A DNA stretch of 40,537 nt from Granulicella sp. (GTDB lineage Bacteria > Acidobacteriota > Terriglobia > Terriglobales > Acidobacteriaceae): assembly GCA_025408425.1 (NCBI GenBank), contig JANXYX010000034.1:1-40537 (forward strand), in the 5' to 3' direction. A program made the translations under genes and the position numbers. Positions within the stretch are counted from its first letter, which is position 1. Each line of letters starts with the position of its first letter. Below the pieces are notes generated by a model, which saw nothing but the letters and a program-made list of their open reading frames with translations, was not told the DNA's origin and ran no database searches. Below, in pieces: positions 1 through 8,400 of this stretch.

Positions 1-1455
1 CTCAAGATCCTCGTCATCGGCGATATCATGCTCGACCGCTACATCCACGGCGAGGTCGAGCGCATCTCGCCCGAGGCGCCAGTCCCGGTCATCCGCCACG
101 CGCAGCGTTATGAGCGGGCTGGGGGCGCAGCCAACGTCGCCATGAACCTTGCAGGCCTCGGCTGCCAGACCTTTCTCTGCGGCTTCTGGGGTAACGACTC
201 CGAGCAGTCCGAATTAGCCGCTATTCTCGAAAAATCCAGCATCGACACCGTAGGCGTCGTCACCAGCTCCCTCCCCACAATCTCCAAAACACGCATCGTA
301 GGCCGCAATCAACAACTGCTGCGACTGGACATAGAGAGCCGTGACGCCTTTCCTGCAGTCGACTCCGAGCGCCTGCTTGAACGAGCAACAGAACTCGCCA
401 CCAAGGTTCACGCAGTCATCCTCTCCGACTACGCCAAAGGTGCCGTGACAGACCGCCTCTGTGCCGCCGTGATCCAGGCCGCCAGGGCCGCCGGCATCCC
501 CGTTCTCGTCGACCCAAAGACAGCCGACTTTAGCAAATATTCAGGTGCTACCACCGTCTGCCCAAACCTTGGCGAACTCTCCCTCGCAACCGGTGTCCCT
601 TCACATCACAGTGAGGCGATCCTCGCTGCGGCGCAAACCCTGCTCACCGATCATGACTTGCAGTTCCTCACCGTCACCATGAGCGAAAAGGGAATCAGCA
701 TCCTTCGTCCCCCCAGCGAAAAGGGCTCCGGTTTCTACCACTCTCCCGCTCGTGCTCGTGAAGTCTTTGATGTATCCGGTGCCGGCGATACCGTTATTGC
801 TACCCTCGCCGCCAGCCTGGCGGGTGGTCTTCAGGTCACCACTGCAGTCGATCTCGCTAACCTTGCTGCTGGAATCGTCGTCGGCAAGATCGGTACCGTT
901 CCCATCGCCCAGCACGAGTTAATCGCTGCTCTCACTCCCAGTACAGAACTCACGGCCGGTGAGAAGATTCTCGACCTCGAGCGCATCACCAAGCGAGTTG
1001 CGGAGTGGCGAGCCGCCGGCGAAACCATCGTCTTCACCAACGGATGCTTCGATCTCCTGCACGTCGGCCACATCACGCTGCTCGAGGACTGCCGCCGCTT
1101 CGGCTCTAAGCTCGTCCTTGGCCTCAACGCTGACGCCTCAATCTGCCGCCTCAAGGGGCCCAACCGTCCCATCGTGGGCGAGCGGGAGCGCGCACGCGTT
1201 ATGGCAGCCCTGGCAGCCGTCGATGCAGTCGTCCTATTTGAAGAGGACACGCCCCTCGAACTCATTCGCGCGCTCAGGCCAAACGTGCTCGTCAAGGGTG
1301 GTGACTACACCGTCGAGACTGTCATCGGCCACGAAGACGTCATCGCTGCCGGAGGGCGAGTCGAAATCATACCGACGGTCGAAGGCTTCTCAACTACCAA
1401 CATCGTCAAGAAACTCACGGCACAGACCGTGCAGCCCCAGGAGAATCCACAGTGA
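1..1455 (+). CDS. hldE: Bifunctional heptose 7-phosphate kinase / heptose 1-phosphate adenylyltransferase HldE (5' partial)
   Basis: Cytoplasmic enzyme of ADP-heptose synthesis for the LPS inner core. It phosphorylates heptose 7-phosphate at C1 and later adenylylates heptose 1-phosphate. The reading frame is open from base 1 and begins inside the kinase domain, so roughly the first dozen residues lie outside the window; the first internal ATG (base 28) is not the true start. The N-terminal PfkB/ribokinase domain (about 1-310) shows the GGAANVAMN substrate loop and the SGAGDT anion-hole motif with the probable catalytic Asp at residue 263 of the visible protein. The C-terminal nucleotidyltransferase domain (about 340-470) carries TNGCFDLLHVGH, with the HxGH signature at 354-357. 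Both halves are intact. The stop overlaps the start of hldD, so the two genes are translationally coupled and supply consecutive pathway steps. Confidence 0.95.
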   Translation, partial: LKILVIGDIMLDRYIHGEVERISPEAPVPVIRHAQRYERAGGAANVAMNLAGLGCQTFLCGFWGNDSEQSELAAILEKSSIDTVGVVTSSLPTISKTRIVGRNQQLLRLDIESRDAFPAVDSERLLERATELATKVHAVILSDYAKGAVTDRLCAAVIQAARAAGIPVLVDPKTADFSKYSGATTVCPNLGELSLATGVPSHHSEAILAAAQTLLTDHDLQFLTVTMSEKGISILRPPSEKGSGFYHSPARAREVFDVSGAGDTVIATLAASLAGGLQVTTAVDLANLAAGIVVGKIGTVPIAQHELIAALTPSTELTAGEKILDLERITKRVAEWRAAGETIVFTNGCFDLLHVGHITLLEDCRRFGSKLVLGLNADASICRLKGPNRPIVGERERARVMAALAAVDAVVLFEEDTPLELIRALRPNVLVKGGDYTVETVIGHEDVIAAGGRVEIIPTVEGFSTTNIVKKLTAQTVQPQENPQ

Positions 1456-2432
1456 TCATAGTCACCGGCGGCGCAGGATTTATCGGCAGCAACCTCATTC
1501 AGCAGCTCAACCAGGCAGGCGAGCGAGATATCCTTCTGGTCGATAACTTTGCTCCTGCGCCAAACCTCACCGGGCCCAAGTTTCTTAATCTCGCCGGTGC
1601 CGAGTTTGCTGATTACATGGATAAACGTGAGTTCCGTGCGGCCCTCAAGGCCGGTGACTTCGAAAACACAAAGATTCGGGCAATCCTTCATCAGGGTGCC
1701 TGCTCCAACACCCTCGAAGACGACGGGCGTTACATGATGGACAACAACTTCACCTACTCCAAGGAGGTGTTGCATTTCGCGCTCGAGCACAAGATTCCGC
1801 TTGTCTACGCCTCCACCGCCGCTGTCTACGGAGCCAGCACCAACTTCACCGAGGTTCCACCGAACGAGCGGCCCCTCAACGTCTATGGCTACTCCAAGCT
1901 CGTGTTTGACAACTACGTCCGCCGCCTCATGCCAGAATTCAAGAGCACCGTCGTTGGACTGCGTTACTTCAACGTATACGGGCCACGAGAGCAGCACAAA
2001 GGCCGCATGGCCAGCGTTATCCACCACTTCACCCGCCAATTGAAGGACTCCGGCACTATCCGCATGTTTGAGGGCTCGGGCGGCTACAGCAACGGGGAGC
2101 AGCGTCGCGACTTCGTCTTCGTCAAAGACCTCGCACGCATCAACATGTTCTTCGGTGGACTGCTTCACGAAAGCCCAAGAAAGCCTGTCCACGCCGTAGT
2201 CAACGCTGGCACCGGCGAAGCTCGCACTTTCAAGGCCGTGGCTGAGGCTCTCATGCAGGTGCATGGCCCCGGTAACATCGAATACATCCCGTTCCCCGGC
2301 GATCTCAAAAACCGATATCAGCACTACACCCAGGCTGACGTAGCTGGTCTCCGTGCCGCAGGCTACACCGCTCCCTTTACCAGCCTGGAAGACGGCGTGA
2401 AGCAAACCTTTGCCGAGGAACCCGCGCTCTAA
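1452..2432 (+). CDS. hldD: ADP-L-glycero-D-manno-heptose 6-epimerase HldD
   Basis: NADP-dependent short-chain dehydrogenase/reductase-type epimerase that converts ADP-D-glycero- to ADP-L-glycero-D-manno-heptose, the last step of the nucleotide-sugar pathway begun by the upstream gene. The 326-residue protein starts with GTG, overlapping the hldE stop by four bases (GTGA). The N-terminal Rossmann motif GGAGFIGSN (residues 6-14) binds NADP. The catalytic pair is YGYSK (Tyr145, Lys149), and the family signature FNVYGPRE..HKG..ASV contains the second active-site Lys. The length is slightly above the 310 residues of the E. coli enzyme. No other function is likely. Confidence 0.96.
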   Translation: MIIVTGGAGFIGSNLIQQLNQAGERDILLVDNFAPAPNLTGPKFLNLAGAEFADYMDKREFRAALKAGDFENTKIRAILHQGACSNTLEDDGRYMMDNNFTYSKEVLHFALEHKIPLVYASTAAVYGASTNFTEVPPNERPLNVYGYSKLVFDNYVRRLMPEFKSTVVGLRYFNVYGPREQHKGRMASVIHHFTRQLKDSGTIRMFEGSGGYSNGEQRRDFVFVKDLARINMFFGGLLHESPRKPVHAVVNAGTGEARTFKAVAEALMQVHGPGNIEYIPFPGDLKNRYQHYTQADVAGLRAAGYTAPFTSLEDGVKQTFAEEPAL

Positions 2433-2441
2433 CGCCAAGGC

Positions 2442-2479
2442 CCCTGACTCAATGGGAGGTTTCTGCCCGTGGGTCAGGG
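2442..2479 (+). terminator. Hairpin downstream of hldD, possible terminator
   Basis: A 7-bp perfect inverted repeat (CCCTGAC at 2442-2448, GTCAGGG at 2473-2479) starts ten bases after the hldD stop, with an inner GGG/CCC pairing in its loop. The 3' flank lacks a good U-run, so an intrinsic terminator is only possible; an mRNA-end structure is equally likely. Confidence 0.35.
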
Positions 2480-2641
2480 AACCCGTTTGGAAAAACCGAG
2501 TGGACTAGTGCTGATAGGGAGTACACAACTAGGTTCCTCGCCCAGTTCAGCGCTGTTAAGCCAGACGCGGGCAAGCCAACAGCCTCAACAAAGCTGCAAC
2601 CATTGCGTTAGTTGTGTGAATGCAACTAGTTGGAAGGGAAA

Positions 2642-2717
2642 TGGTGAGAGCGCTGGGGCTCGAACCCAGGACCAACGCCTTAAAAGGGCGATGCTCTACC
2701 AACTGAGCTACGCTCTC
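2642..2717 (-). tRNA. tRNA-Lys (anticodon TTT)
   Basis: Read on the minus strand, a complete cloverleaf of 76 nucleotides is visible. The acceptor stem GAGAGCG/CGCTCTC pairs perfectly. The D-arm is GCTC..GAGC and the anticodon loop CTTTTAA gives anticodon TTT. The T-arm is CTGGG-TTCGAGC-CCCAG, followed by discriminator A and an encoded CCA end (2642-2644). The anticodon stem has one U-U opposition at its outer end. A TATAGA element on the minus strand (complement of 2725-2730) lies just upstream and could be its -10 box, but no good -35 accompanies it. Confidence 0.95.
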
Positions 2718-3100
2718 GAACCACTCTATAAAGTTAGCACAGTTGAAGGCGTCCATCGCGTCCATTCCAGTGTGGTTACAAGCTTTGGGTGCGTCCTGCA
2801 TGTCTCTCTGTTCTCCGTCTCATAGGCCTTTCAAAGCATCACAGTAGTCACATCCGAAGCTGCTCTGAACGCCAGTCATTTCTAACCGATTTTGTAAATG
2901 CCATTCGCGCGAATCCCCGCGCCGAATCTACACATAGTGACACTAAAGTGTCATCGTCGGTTCATTGACTTGAGGTAGCAGCCGCAGTAGCCTCAGCCTA
3001 TCGCACAACGTCGTGTGCTGAGTCATCTTGCAGGCTTGCAATCAGTAAAAGCTCTACAAACTCTCACCATCATTGTCAGAAAAATATAGGACTTGAAACT
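2718..3100. other. Intergenic region upstream of the cellulose operon
   Basis: About 380 bases without a convincing gene between tRNA-Lys (leftward) and the cellulose operon (rightward). It holds the tRNA promoter region at its left end, a perfect 7-2-7 palindrome at 2938-2953 and a TTGACT element at 2965-2970 that resembles a -35 box. No good -10 follows at 17 bases. A weak AGGA sits about ten bases before the ATG at 3101. Regulation of cellulose synthesis at transcription, if any, should map here. Confidence 0.6.
2938..2953. promoter_or_regulatory. Perfect 7-2-7 palindrome, candidate operator for the bcs operon
   Basis: TGACACT-AA-AGTGTCA is a perfect dyad centred about 155 bases upstream of the first bcs start codon and 11 bases before a TTGACT (-35-like) element. 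Size and symmetry fit a dimeric DNA-binding protein. I do not recognise it as a known consensus (not CRP/FNR, not the common LexA boxes). Confidence 0.4.
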
Positions 3101-5476
3101 ATGGACTCCCGCGGCATAGACAAGATTGACGAGCTGCCCGCTGCAGATACGCCGGAAGATGTAGCGGTTCTCTACTCATGGGCGAATCTCCACGGCGCTA
3201 AGTATCGTGATTTCTCCGCCTCCCGCCGGGAGTATCGCGCACAGCTCAGGCATCGCGCTGCCGAGCAGGTACGCGAACAGGAACTCAAGGCCCAGGCTGA
3301 GGCCGAAGCAGCGGCCGCCACTGCGGATGCTGCTGCAAAACAGGCCGAGTCGGCCGCTCAGTCCACCCCAGATAAGGCCGCGGACTCTTCTCGTCAGCAG
3401 GCACTGCGCGAGGCGGGCAGAGCATCACGTATCGCCAGTGCGGAGCGAGTAGAAGCTGCGCGTCGTGCCGAGGCCGCCGCACTTGCAGAGGCTGCAGCCC
3501 GCCGCGAAGAGCGCGAGATTGCCGAAGCGAACGCGTCCGCCCGGCGTCAGGCAGCGCGCTATGCTGAGTCTGAAATTCGTAACCGTGAGAGCGGCATCCA
3601 TCGCGCCGCTCAACTCCCCGGCCAGATGTCGGATCCCTACACTCTGCCTGCTCATCCGCAGGCTCCTCCTCAGCAGCCACAGCAGCTTGCCCCTCAACGG
3701 TTCGAGCCTTCGTACGAACCGGCAGTGCCGTCCCAGCACGAACCTCTGGCGCCTGTAAGCCCTGAGGCCACTGCGCCCGCATACAGCGCCGCACCAGTTG
3801 AGCCGGTCTTCACGCCCACGCCCACCGCTTCAGTCCAGTCTTCAGCACAGCGCCGCCAGGGCTATCGTCCCGATGATGCCTCTGGTGTTCGTCAGATTTA
3901 TCGCGGGCCAGAATTCGACGGACCCCAGGGAGAGTATGTCGCCATTGAGCCTGTGCGCCATCTGAACCCGGCCCCCGGGAAAACTTCTGCCGCTCCCCAA
4001 CAGCCGGACCCATGGCTCAAGCCGGTCGCCGAACAGTCGATGCATCCCCAACGCCCCATCCCCGCTGCGTATGCAGAGCAGTTCTTGCCTGCTGTTCAGA
4101 AGGACACGACGTCTCAACCCCAGCCAGTTCGCACTTCGAATGCAGAGCCTCTCGTGCCGCAGCAGCCTGTGACCCCGGAGGGCTGGCCAGGCTCTTCGAT
4201 GGAAAGATCGGAGCCCGCTCCAACTCCGCGTGCTACTTCAAGGCGAGAGCCCCTCGGGTCTTCTCCCAGTGGTTCCGGGCAACGTGGGCAGGACATAGCG
4301 CGCGTCGCTTCGCCATTTCAATCCACCCTTCCCCGTGTGCCCTCTCCCTTCGCACCAGCGCCGGCGGACGTACCTCGTGGCCGTCGCGTTCAGGACGATC
4401 TCGGCAATCAAGCTCCGCCACCTCAGGCCGAGCCACCTCGCCGCTCCTCGTCGCCTACGAACAAGCCGGCAACCTCATCGGCGCAACGCGTACCCTACAC
4501 GCCCGAGCCCACTGGTCCCGCGTGGCTCTACGCACCGCAAACGCCTCAGCCGCAGCCTAGGCCGGCAGGCTTCAATTCGACCATTTCACAGTCGTCTGTT
4601 GCCGACACGCTGCAGCACTCTCGAGAGCGAGTCGCGGCACGCTGGTACGCGCTCAAGGGTGTCTTCGAACAGCCTGGGCAGGAACAGCCCGAGGTGCCCA
4701 TCCGCCAGAAAGAGATTCGGACGCCCGTTCTCGCAGTCTTTTCGCTCGCAGGAGGTGTCGGCAAAACCAGTCTCGTTGCAACGCTTGGACGCGCCCTCTC
4801 TTCCCTGGGCGAAAAGGTGCTCCTTACCGACACCACCTCACACGGCCTCCTGCCCTTCTACTTTGGCGCCAGCGAACTCCGTCAGGGAGTCGTTCGCACC
4901 TTCTCTCCTCCCAGCGGCAGTACCGATGCCCCAATCTACCTGCTCAGCTACGACGTGGATCAGAAGGGCAATGACGAAGAGGCGCAGGCCCAGCTCGTCG
5001 ACGAGATATCCCACAACAGCAAGGGAACTCATCGCATTCTGCTCGATCTCACCCCAGGCTCTGGATGGATCGCCCGCCGTATGGCGCGCATGAACCCCAC
5101 GATCCTGGTTCCAGTAGCGCCCGATATGAACTCCGTCATCAGCCTGCAGACCGTCGAGAAGTACTTCCACGGCGCAATTGATGCCGACGGACGTCCCCTC
5201 CAGCCCTACTATGTGCTCAACCAGTTCGATGCGTCGCTCCCATTGCACCTCGATGTTCGCGAAGTACTCCGTCGTCAACTTGGTGACCGTCTCCTCCCCT
5301 TTGTCATTCGTCGCGCTCCTGCCGTCAGCGAAGCACTCGCCGAAGGCATGACCGTAGTGGACTATGCCCCCGATACCCCGGTGGCTGAGGACTATCAGAA
5401 TGTAGCTTCCTGGCTGCGGACCATCGCAGCACCAGCCACTGCTGGTTTCCGTAACGTGCGTTGGAGTGAACGATGA
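3101..5476 (+). CDS. bcsQ: BcsQ-type ParA/MinD ATPase with BcsR-like N-terminus and long disordered linker
   Basis: First gene of the cellulose operon. Residues about 545-785 form a ParA/MinD-like P-loop ATPase of the BcsQ/YhjQ family: the Walker A motif AGGVGKTS (550-557, Lys555) is followed by a switch region LLTDTTSHGLLPFYFG. In enterobacteria BcsQ is a cytoplasmic partner needed for assembly and function of the synthase. Residues about 18-50 (DVAVLYSW..LHGAKYRDFS) keep the D-[IV]-x3-L-x5-L-x4-Y-x-D-x-S spacing I recall for BcsR, the short BcsQ partner encoded just before bcsQ in E. coli. Between the two lies an Ala/Glu/Arg-rich, probably coiled-coil stretch (about 45-170) and a Pro/Gln/Ser-rich disordered stretch (about 175-540), making the 791-residue protein about three times the usual BcsQ length. 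The stop overlaps the next start (ATGA). The BcsQ call is firm; the BcsR homology is inferred. Confidence 0.88.
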   Translation: MDSRGIDKIDELPAADTPEDVAVLYSWANLHGAKYRDFSASRREYRAQLRHRAAEQVREQELKAQAEAEAAAATADAAAKQAESAAQSTPDKAADSSRQQALREAGRASRIASAERVEAARRAEAAALAEAAARREEREIAEANASARRQAARYAESEIRNRESGIHRAAQLPGQMSDPYTLPAHPQAPPQQPQQLAPQRFEPSYEPAVPSQHEPLAPVSPEATAPAYSAAPVEPVFTPTPTASVQSSAQRRQGYRPDDASGVRQIYRGPEFDGPQGEYVAIEPVRHLNPAPGKTSAAPQQPDPWLKPVAEQSMHPQRPIPAAYAEQFLPAVQKDTTSQPQPVRTSNAEPLVPQQPVTPEGWPGSSMERSEPAPTPRATSRREPLGSSPSGSGQRGQDIARVASPFQSTLPRVPSPFAPAPADVPRGRRVQDDLGNQAPPPQAEPPRRSSSPTNKPATSSAQRVPYTPEPTGPAWLYAPQTPQPQPRPAGFNSTISQSSVADTLQHSRERVAARWYALKGVFEQPGQEQPEVPIRQKEIRTPVLAVFSLAGGVGKTSLVATLGRALSSLGEKVLLTDTTSHGLLPFYFGASELRQGVVRTFSPPSGSTDAPIYLLSYDVDQKGNDEEAQAQLVDEISHNSKGTHRILLDLTPGSGWIARRMARMNPTILVPVAPDMNSVISLQTVEKYFHGAIDADGRPLQPYYVLNQFDASLPLHLDVREVLRRQLGDRLLPFVIRRAPAVSEALAEGMTVVDYAPDTPVAEDYQNVASWLRTIAAPATAGFRNVRWSER

Positions 5477-8400
5477 CAGGTTCGCCTATTTGGAAAGAGT
5501 TCGAGTCTGGCGACCACTTTCTGCTTAAATTTCTTCGCTTCGCTGTTTTGGTCGGCGGCGTCCTCGTACTCATCTTTACCGGAATTCTTGACCTCACATG
5601 GCCCCAGCAGGCGGTTCTCGGCTTGCTCACCGTCCTGCTCGCCATCTGGATGGACCGCAGCTCCAGCTCCTATGTTGTAACTCTCACACTGATGCTAGCT
5701 TCGGCGTACTCCACCTTCCGCTATGGATTCTGGCGTATTTCCTACACCATCAAGTTTTTCCTCGACCCAGGTAATACCTGGAGCTATCTTGACGCCTTTT
5801 TCATCTGGGTGCTGGTCGGTGCGGAGTGCTACGCCTTTGCCATCCTGTTCCTCGGCTTCATGCAGACGCTCTGGCCCCTACGCCGTACGCCGGTGCCCTT
5901 GCCAGATAACACCGACAATTGGCCGGCAGTCGACCTGCTCATCCCTACCTACAACGAACCGATGAGCGTCGTGAAATACACCGCACTGGCCGCCATGAAT
6001 ATCGACTGGCCGGCTGACAAACTCAACGTCTATATCCTCGATGACGGCAAGCGCGAAGAGTTTCGCAAATTCGCTGAGGAAGCTGGCATCGGTTACATGA
6101 CGCGTGACGACAACAAGCACGCCAAGGCCGGCAACATCAACCGCGCACTGCAACGTCTCGATGCTCCGTTCGTCGCCATCTTCGATTGCGACCACGTGCC
6201 AACACGTAGCTTTCTGCAGGTCACGCTGGGCTGGTTCCTGCGCGACAGCAAGCTCGGGATGCTGCAGACGCCGCACCACTTCTATTCGCCTGATCCCTTC
6301 GAGCGCAATCTTAGCCAGTTCAGGGTCATCCCGAACGAGGGCGAACTGTTTTACGGAATCGTCCAGGATGGTAACGACTTCTGGAATGCCACCTTCTTCT
6401 GCGGATCCTGCGCGGTCCTGCGCCGAACCGCTCTCGATGAGATCGGTGGTATTGCAGTCGAGACCGTCACCGAAGACGCCCACACCTCATTGCGCATGCA
6501 GATGAATGGATGGAACACCGCTTACATCAACATCCCACAGGCTGCCGGGCTTGCAACAGAGCGTCTCAGCGGACACGTCAAGCAACGCATTCGTTGGGCA
6601 CGCGGCATGATTCAGATTCTGCGGACCGACAATCCTCTCTTCGCTCGCGGCCTCAAGTTCCCCCAAAGAATCTGCTACTTCAACGCGATGACGCACTTTC
6701 TCTACGCCTTCCCGCGTCTCATCTTTCTTACGGCTCCGCTCATCTATCTGGTGCTCGGCCACACCAACGTACCTGGCTACTGGGCGGCTATCCTCGCTTA
6801 CGCGTTTCCGCACCTTGTGCTCTCCAGCATGACCAACTCACGCGTTCAGGGGCAGCATCGCCACTCATTCTGGAACGAGATCTACGAGACGATTCTGGCT
6901 CCGTACATCCTGCTTCCAACCATGCTGGCGATCGTCAATCCAAAACTTGGTAGTTTCGACGTGACCGCAAAGGGGGGCGTCGTCAACCGCAAGTTCTTCG
7001 ACAATCGCATCGCGCAGCCATTTCTGCTCATGATCGGCATGAACATCGTGGGCTTCCTGATGGGAATCGTACGGTTCTGGTATATCCCCATCTGGCCATT
7101 CAACACCTGGTACGACGGAACCCATCCCGGAACCATCATCATGAATATGATCTGGGTCTGCATCAGCATGATCATTCTGGGTGTCTGTGTCGCCGTCGCC
7201 TGGGAGAACCAGCAGCGTCGTCAGACCGTTCGGGTCACCATGGCGGTCCAGGCCGATATTCAGCTAGCCAACGGGACGCGGGTCCAGGGCGTAACGGCCG
7301 ATATGTCGAGTGGCGGTGCCATGATCAATGTCGAGCACGGTTTCACCGCAGCGCCCGGAGAAACCGTCAAGCTCACCTTGCCGGTACTCGATGGAAATGC
7401 AACCCTTCCCGCTACCGTTATTGGTGTCCGCGATAACGTCCTCCGGGTTCAATTCGATCCCCTTACGCTGCAGGAGGAAGAAGCTCTTACCATGGTGCTC
7501 TACTCACGCGCTGACACCTGGCTCGGCTGGGGTGAGACGCGTGAGCCAGATCGCCCCATGAGGAGCTTCATACTTATCTTCCGGCTCTCCATGCAGGGCC
7601 TGTCCCAGACATTTCGAGGTTTGATGAAGACGAAAAAGACTCCGCCGAAGGGCAAGCTGGCTACCAGCATCGTTCCCCTTCTGCTCCTGACTGTCCTGTT
7701 TGGTGCAGGCACACTCTCGGCCCAGCTGATTCCCACAACCTCCTCCACTGCAGCCGATGCCACAGGATCGGTAGCTGCAGCCACGCCACCGGTTCAGGTT
7801 ACAGATGGTGGAGTGCCTGTCCGGGCCGTAGCCCCCGGCAGCTTCGACAACATCTTCTCCCTCGCAGACGTGGGCGTCCCAGATACCATCGTCCTGCGCG
7901 GTGTAGACGCTTACCACTCCGTCTATTTCTCTGTTCCGCAGACTCAGGTCGTCAAGACGGCGACCATGAAGCTGCGCTATCACTTCTCGCCCGGTCTTAT
8001 TCCTGCCCTTAGCCATCTCAAGATCAGTCTCAACGGAACCCTCTTCGCGACTCTGGCCGTCAACACGCAGCCCACCGCCGCAAGTCAACGCGAGGTATCG
8101 CCCAGCCAGAAGGCTCAGGATCAGGAGACCCTCGTCGTCACGCGCAATGAGAACAATGCGCTCCTTGAAGCCACACTCACCCTTCCCGCCGAGATGCTCG
8201 TCCACGATAACGAACTGACTTTTGAGTTCGTCGGTCACTACACCATGCAGTGCGAAGACCCATCCCACTCCACCCTCTGGAGCCACGTCGATACCACCTC
8301 CACCATTGAACTGGCCGGTGCTCTTCTCCCGCTCCAGAACGATCTCAAGCTGCTGCCGCTCCCGTTCTACGACTCAGCCGTCAACCTGCATCCCGTCATC

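Noticed and set aside
1305..2438. Long open frame antisense to hldD
   Set aside because: It mirrors the whole hldD gene, whose motifs are unmistakable, and its own translation has no domain or plausible start; such shadows are expected with strong third-position C bias.
2469..2825. 118-codon frame running through the tRNA-Lys region
   Set aside because: It crosses a complete tRNA gene on the other strand and shows no protein-like pattern.
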